Positions 60,934-64,000 of a stretch of DNA of 64,000 nt are shown here, one piece after another. Position numbers and translations under genes: made by a program. Source of the stretch: Desulfomicrobium macestii (GTDB lineage Bacteria; Desulfobacterota; Desulfovibrionia; Desulfovibrionales; Desulfomicrobiaceae). Each line of letters starts with the position of its first letter. The stretch's first letter is position 1. The DNA is taken from positions 1 through 64,000 of the forward strand of contig NZ_JADBGG010000001.1 in assembly GCF_014873765.1 (NCBI RefSeq), given 5' to 3'. A model generated the notes under the pieces. That model was not told where the DNA came from and did no database searches. It saw only the letters and a list, made by a program, of their open reading frames with translations.

Positions 60934-61422
60934 TTAGAAGACGGCGCGGCATGCGAGCAGCGCCATCATCGCGTAGATTCCCGCCAGCCCGTCGTCGATC
61001 ATGATGCCCCAGCCGCCGGGCAGCCAGCGCTCCGAGGCCCGCACCGGCCAAGGCTTGGTGATGTCAAAAAGGCGGAAGAACACAAAGGCCGGGATGATCC
61101 AGAGCGTGTCGGAGGCGAGCAGCGGCAGCAGCGTGACCCATTGCCCCCAGAGTTCGTCGATGACCACGCAGGATGGGTCCTTGCGGCACATGCTTTTTTC
61201 GGCCCGGCCGGCACACCAGCTGCCCAGAGGGAAGAGCAGAATAAGGACTGCGACGCGTCCCCACATCGGCAATGGCAGAAAGAGAAATGGCGCGAGGATC
61301 GCCGCGACCAGGGAGCCCCATGTGCCGGGAGCCTTGGGCATGCGCCCGGCCGCGCCGAGGGTGGCCAGGTTCAGCGGCAGCGTTTCGAGCCAGCTTGTCT
61401 TGCAGTTTGACGGGTCAGGCAT
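60934..61422 (-). CDS. pgpA: Phosphatidylglycerophosphatase A
   Basis: A 162-residue inner-membrane enzyme that removes the terminal phosphate of phosphatidylglycerol-phosphate. It has the PgpA pattern: LGAAGRMPKAPGTWGSL near residue 20, a conserved DPSCVVIDELWGQW (catalytic acidic residues) and RLFDITKPWPVR near residue 115, between membrane helices. The ATG at 61422 (GGAG 6 bases upstream) is 8 bases inside the end of maf, so the two are coupled. Confidence 0.95.
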   Translation of the reverse strand: MPDPSNCKTSWLETLPLNLATLGAAGRMPKAPGTWGSLVAAILAPFLFLPLPMWGRVAVLILLFPLGSWCAGRAEKSMCRKDPSCVVIDELWGQWVTLLPLLASDTLWIIPAFVFFRLFDITKPWPVRASERWLPGGWGIMIDDGLAGIYAMMALLACRAVF

Positions 61423-62026
61423 TGGCCACTCCGATGGCTCCGATTTCGAGCAGACAATTGAGCACCGAACGCAGGGGCAGGCCGACGACATTGGTGTAGG
61501 ACCCCTGTACCTCGTCGACCAGAAAAGCGCCGATGCCCTGGATTCCGTAAGCTCCGGCCTTGTCCATGGGTTCGCCCGTGTCGATGTAGGCCTGGAGCAT
61601 GGCCCGCGAATTTTCCGCCATGTGGACCCGCGTGGTCACTGTTTGGCAAAGAGAGATTCCGTCGCCGTGGTGAAGCACGCAGAAGCCGGTCATGACCTGG
61701 TGCCAGCGCCCCGAGAGGGATGAAAGCATGGCCAGGGCATCGTCTATGTTTCGTGGCTTGCCAAGGATGCTTTCGCCCTCGACCACGATGGTGTCGGCGC
61801 TGATAATCACCTTGTCCGGGTGTCTGGCCGCGAGGTCCTGACCCTTGATGCGAGCCATGCGCGCCGCGTAGTCCGCCGGGGCCTCTCCCGGTTCGGGAGC
61901 CGGTTCCTTCAGGGTGCTGGGTACGACCTCGAATCCAAGGCCCTGTCCGGCCAGGAGCGCCTGCCGCCGGGGCGAGGCCGAGGCCAGGAGCAGGGGCCTG
62001 CGCGCGCGGAACGGGCCCTGGTTCAT
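61415..62026 (-). CDS. maf: Maf-family nucleoside triphosphate pyrophosphatase
   Basis: A 203-residue cytoplasmic enzyme that hydrolyses certain NTPs to NMP and pyrophosphate, a housecleaning role that removes modified or excess nucleotides. The N-terminal LLLASASPRRQALL is the family signature, with ISADTIVVEGESILGKP (metal-binding Asp) and YGIQGIGAFLVDEVQGSYTNVVGLPL in order. The ATG at 62026 overlaps the lpd stop by 4 bases; its end overlaps the start of pgpA by 8. Confidence 0.95.
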   Translation of the reverse strand: MNQGPFRARRPLLLASASPRRQALLAGQGLGFEVVPSTLKEPAPEPGEAPADYAARMARIKGQDLAARHPDKVIISADTIVVEGESILGKPRNIDDALAMLSSLSGRWHQVMTGFCVLHHGDGISLCQTVTTRVHMAENSRAMLQAYIDTGEPMDKAGAYGIQGIGAFLVDEVQGSYTNVVGLPLRSVLNCLLEIGAIGVANA

Positions 62027-63384
62027 TTGTCCTCCGGGGGGGCGATGAGCGCGTCGCGCAGGGCCTCGTCCAGGGTGGGATGGGCGAAGATGTGTTCGTG
62101 CGCGGTGTGGGCTGTCCAGCGGTCGCGGACCATGATTTCCGCCAGGGTGACCAGGTGGGATGCGCCATGGCCGACGGCGGTCACGCCATGCACGACGCCG
62201 TCCACCCAGGCGACCTTGACCAGCCCCTGGGCCTGGCCGTGGGCCTGGGAAATCGGGTTGGCGCCGAGATTGGCGCGGGAAACGGTCACGGTCTTGCCCT
62301 GAGCCGTCAGTTCGGCTGCGGTGTGCCCGGCGCGCATGACCTCGATCGATCCATAGATGCAGCCGGGGATCGGGCCGGGCGCGTAGGGCGCGGCCGTTTC
62401 GCCCAGGGCGTGCAGGATAGCGTGGCGTCCCTGGTGCTCGGCGGCGTGGGCCAGCAGCGTGCGGCCGTTGACGTCTCCGATGGCGTAGATGTTTGGCGCG
62501 GCCCGGAGGAAGTCATCCGTGATGATCCAGCCAGCGCCGGTCAGGGCGACGCCTGCGTTTTCAAGGCCAAGGCCGGGAGTGTTCGGTTTGCGTCCGACGG
62601 CGACCAGCGCCTTTTCGACACGGATTTCAGCGCCGTCTTCCAGTCGCACCAGAACCGATTCGTCCTCGCTGGCCAGTCCGGCCACGCGCTTGCCCGTGAC
62701 GATGTTCCATTTTTTGCGCTTGAGCATGCCGTGGAGGGTCTGGGCGATTTCCTCGTCTTCGGCGGGGGCGATGCGGGGCGCGGCTTCGATGACATGAATT
62801 GTCGCCCCCAGGCGGTGCCAGAAATCGGCCATTTCAAGGCCGATGGCCCCGGCTCCGATGATCGCGAGGCTTTCGGGCGCTTCGTCGAGATCAAGAAGGT
62901 CGGTGGAGTCGAGGATCCGTTTGTGATCCGGCTCAAGCCCTGCAAACCAGTTCGTGGAGGATCCGGTAGCGATGACCAGAGTCTCGAAAGTCAGGGTTTG
63001 TCCGGCCTCGTCGTCGATGCGCACCGTGTTTTTATCCAAAAGGGCAGCTTGACCCTGGACCAGGGCGATTCCATGTTTATCAAGACAGCAGGCCATGGCC
63101 TTGTGGGTGGCCGCGACAAATGCGTTCTTTCGTTTCTTGAGCGCGCCCATGTCCATCTGCACGGAGCCGCTGCACAGGCGCAAGCGCGACTGGGAGTGCA
63201 GCCCTTCCAGATGAGCGGTGGCTCCAAGGTAGAGCTTGGTGGGGATGCACCCCCAGTTGAGGCACGTCCCGCCGAGGTTTTGTTTCTCGATGAGAGCGAC
63301 CGTTTTTCCTCTTTGACTGGCGAGCAGAGCTGCGGCATAACCGCCCGGACCTGCTCCTATGACAATGATGTCAAAATGGCTCAT
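62023..63384 (-). CDS. lpdA: Dihydrolipoyl dehydrogenase
   Basis: A 453-residue FAD flavoenzyme that reoxidises dihydrolipoamide with NAD+. The FAD motif is IGAGPGGYAAA (residue 9). The redox disulfide is GGTCLNWGCIPTK (about residue 38), with an intact Cys-x4-Cys. The NAD motif is IIGAGAIGLEMADF (about residue 173), and the C-terminal His-Glu base lies in AHPTLDEAL. No E1/E2 genes are adjacent, so the partner complex (glycine cleavage, pyruvate or other) cannot be told. It heads the lpd-maf-pgpA-hrpB operon. Confidence 0.94.
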   Translation of the reverse strand: MSHFDIIVIGAGPGGYAAALLASQRGKTVALIEKQNLGGTCLNWGCIPTKLYLGATAHLEGLHSQSRLRLCSGSVQMDMGALKKRKNAFVAATHKAMACCLDKHGIALVQGQAALLDKNTVRIDDEAGQTLTFETLVIATGSSTNWFAGLEPDHKRILDSTDLLDLDEAPESLAIIGAGAIGLEMADFWHRLGATIHVIEAAPRIAPAEDEEIAQTLHGMLKRKKWNIVTGKRVAGLASEDESVLVRLEDGAEIRVEKALVAVGRKPNTPGLGLENAGVALTGAGWIITDDFLRAAPNIYAIGDVNGRTLLAHAAEHQGRHAILHALGETAAPYAPGPIPGCIYGSIEVMRAGHTAAELTAQGKTVTVSRANLGANPISQAHGQAQGLVKVAWVDGVVHGVTAVGHGASHLVTLAEIMVRDRWTAHTAHEHIFAHPTLDEALRDALIAPPEDK

Positions 63385-63620
63385 GTGGGTTCCCGTGTGG
63401 CTTAATTGATGGGCGTTCAAGCTGAAACGCGAAATCCTAATCGGAAGCAGGGCGGAACTCAACCCTTGGCGTAGCCTGTGCGCTCAGGCCAAATCGGAGC
63501 TGGACAGGTGTCCGGCCTTTTTGTTTGGCGGGGCGGCTTGGCGGGGATTCCAATACCAAAATACTCGGATTTACAAGTCGATTGCCTCTACGCCATGGCG
63601 CAGGGGGATATGGAGATACG

Positions 63621-64000
63621 ATGCAGGAGAATTTGAAGAGTCGGAGCGGGGGAAAACGAAAGGGAGTCGCCTCGCTTTTTGACGATTACGAGATCAAGGA
63701 CCTTTTTCGCAGATACATCCAGCTCTTGATAGTGGTCGAGGTGCTTATCTTTCTGGTCTGCTGGGTTTACCAGCTGGGCATTGACGAGGTCGCGGTGACA
63801 GGCAAGCCCGTGGATGTCCCTTTCCCCTGGAAGGCCTATTTCCTGGTCTCCTTTTCGGCCCCGGTTGCAGTGACGTTTCTGGTCGGCATAGTGGTCGTAG
63901 CCTTCAATTCTTTTCTTTACGGGCAGAAAAAAGGCCCTGTTTTCAAGGAAACTTCCACCGAAGGAGCCGCAAGCAAACTGGTCAAGGCGGCAAATTTCTG
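63621..64000 (+). CDS. Membrane protein, partial (cut at right edge)
   Basis: The frame is open to the window end; about 126 codons are present. The N-terminal ~25 residues are basic and cytoplasmic. A membrane helix lies at about 34-52 (IQLLIVVEVLIFLVCWVYQL) and a second at about 77-100 (YFLVSFSAPVAVTFLVGIVVVAF). Then comes a soluble stretch rich in Lys, Thr and Ala. GGAG lies 5 bases before the ATG. I do not recognise the family. Confidence 0.75.
   Translation, partial: MQENLKSRSGGKRKGVASLFDDYEIKDLFRRYIQLLIVVEVLIFLVCWVYQLGIDEVAVTGKPVDVPFPWKAYFLVSFSAPVAVTFLVGIVVVAFNSFLYGQKKGPVFKETSTEGAASKLVKAANF

Overview
The window is about 64 kb of GC-rich chromosome. Its gene content points to an anaerobic deltaproteobacterium of the sulfate-reducing Desulfovibrionales type, perhaps Desulfomicrobium; the order and genus are inferred from gene content only. 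The main clues are a tungsten-type aldehyde:ferredoxin oxidoreductase with a partner polyferredoxin, a Tat-exported iron superoxide dismutase, rubredoxin, the selenocysteine factor SelB, a PxxKW cysteine-rich protein, and many two-component and sigma-54 regulators. I found no rRNA, tRNA, insertion sequence, prophage or intact CRISPR array. Genes are dense and mostly in short operons.

Left part (1-22 kb). The window opens inside a tandem array of about 217-bp units (1-1150), each with nested 30-bp palindromic subrepeats and REP-like hairpins. Then come a LysE-type exporter, malate synthase G, a YjbQ protein and periplasmic FeSOD. A leftward stress-like operon follows (5.8-9.8 kb: DUF523/DUF1722, kinase-like protein, universal stress protein, MIF-like tautomerase, an unknown protein, DUF445). 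Next are an FMN-binding protein with an SDR/DUF2867 protein, leucyl aminopeptidase, the RNA 2',3'-cyclic phosphodiesterase, the aor-ferredoxin operon, and mnmG with an M20 hydrolase. Two small cysteine-containing proteins close this part.

Central part (22-44 kb). This is the most unusual region: about 22 kb of linked signalling and transport genes arranged around a divergent intergenic region at 36.0-36.4 kb. Leftward lie two paralogous sets of a DASS-type anion permease, a CBS-pair protein and a receiver-only response regulator, then a Cache-type histidine kinase and two large dikinase-like proteins (ATP-grasp plus phosphohistidine domain, with an unfamiliar C-terminal domain). Rightward lie a membrane-anchored sigma-54 activator, two more histidine kinases, two more receiver-only regulators and a receiver-CBS fusion. 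Each side of the divergent region carries a sequence resembling a -24/-12 promoter. No receiver protein here has a DNA-binding domain, and the sigma-54 activator has no receiver, so the output is probably through protein-protein contacts with the CBS proteins, permeases or dikinase-like proteins (inference).

Right part (44-64 kb). This is ordinary housekeeping with some oddities: a PfpI-family protein, a REC-GGDEF diguanylate cyclase, an acyl-ACP thioesterase, an M23 endopeptidase, PilZ and TetR proteins, a transglutaminase-like protein apparently without its catalytic Cys, a cupin, a CDF transporter, a cyclophilin, a four-repeat S1 protein, a rubredoxin with an unusual C-x-C first knuckle, an M18 aminopeptidase, selB behind a long palindromic element, and a tightly packed leftward operon lpd-maf-pgpA-hrpB. 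A membrane protein is cut by the right edge.
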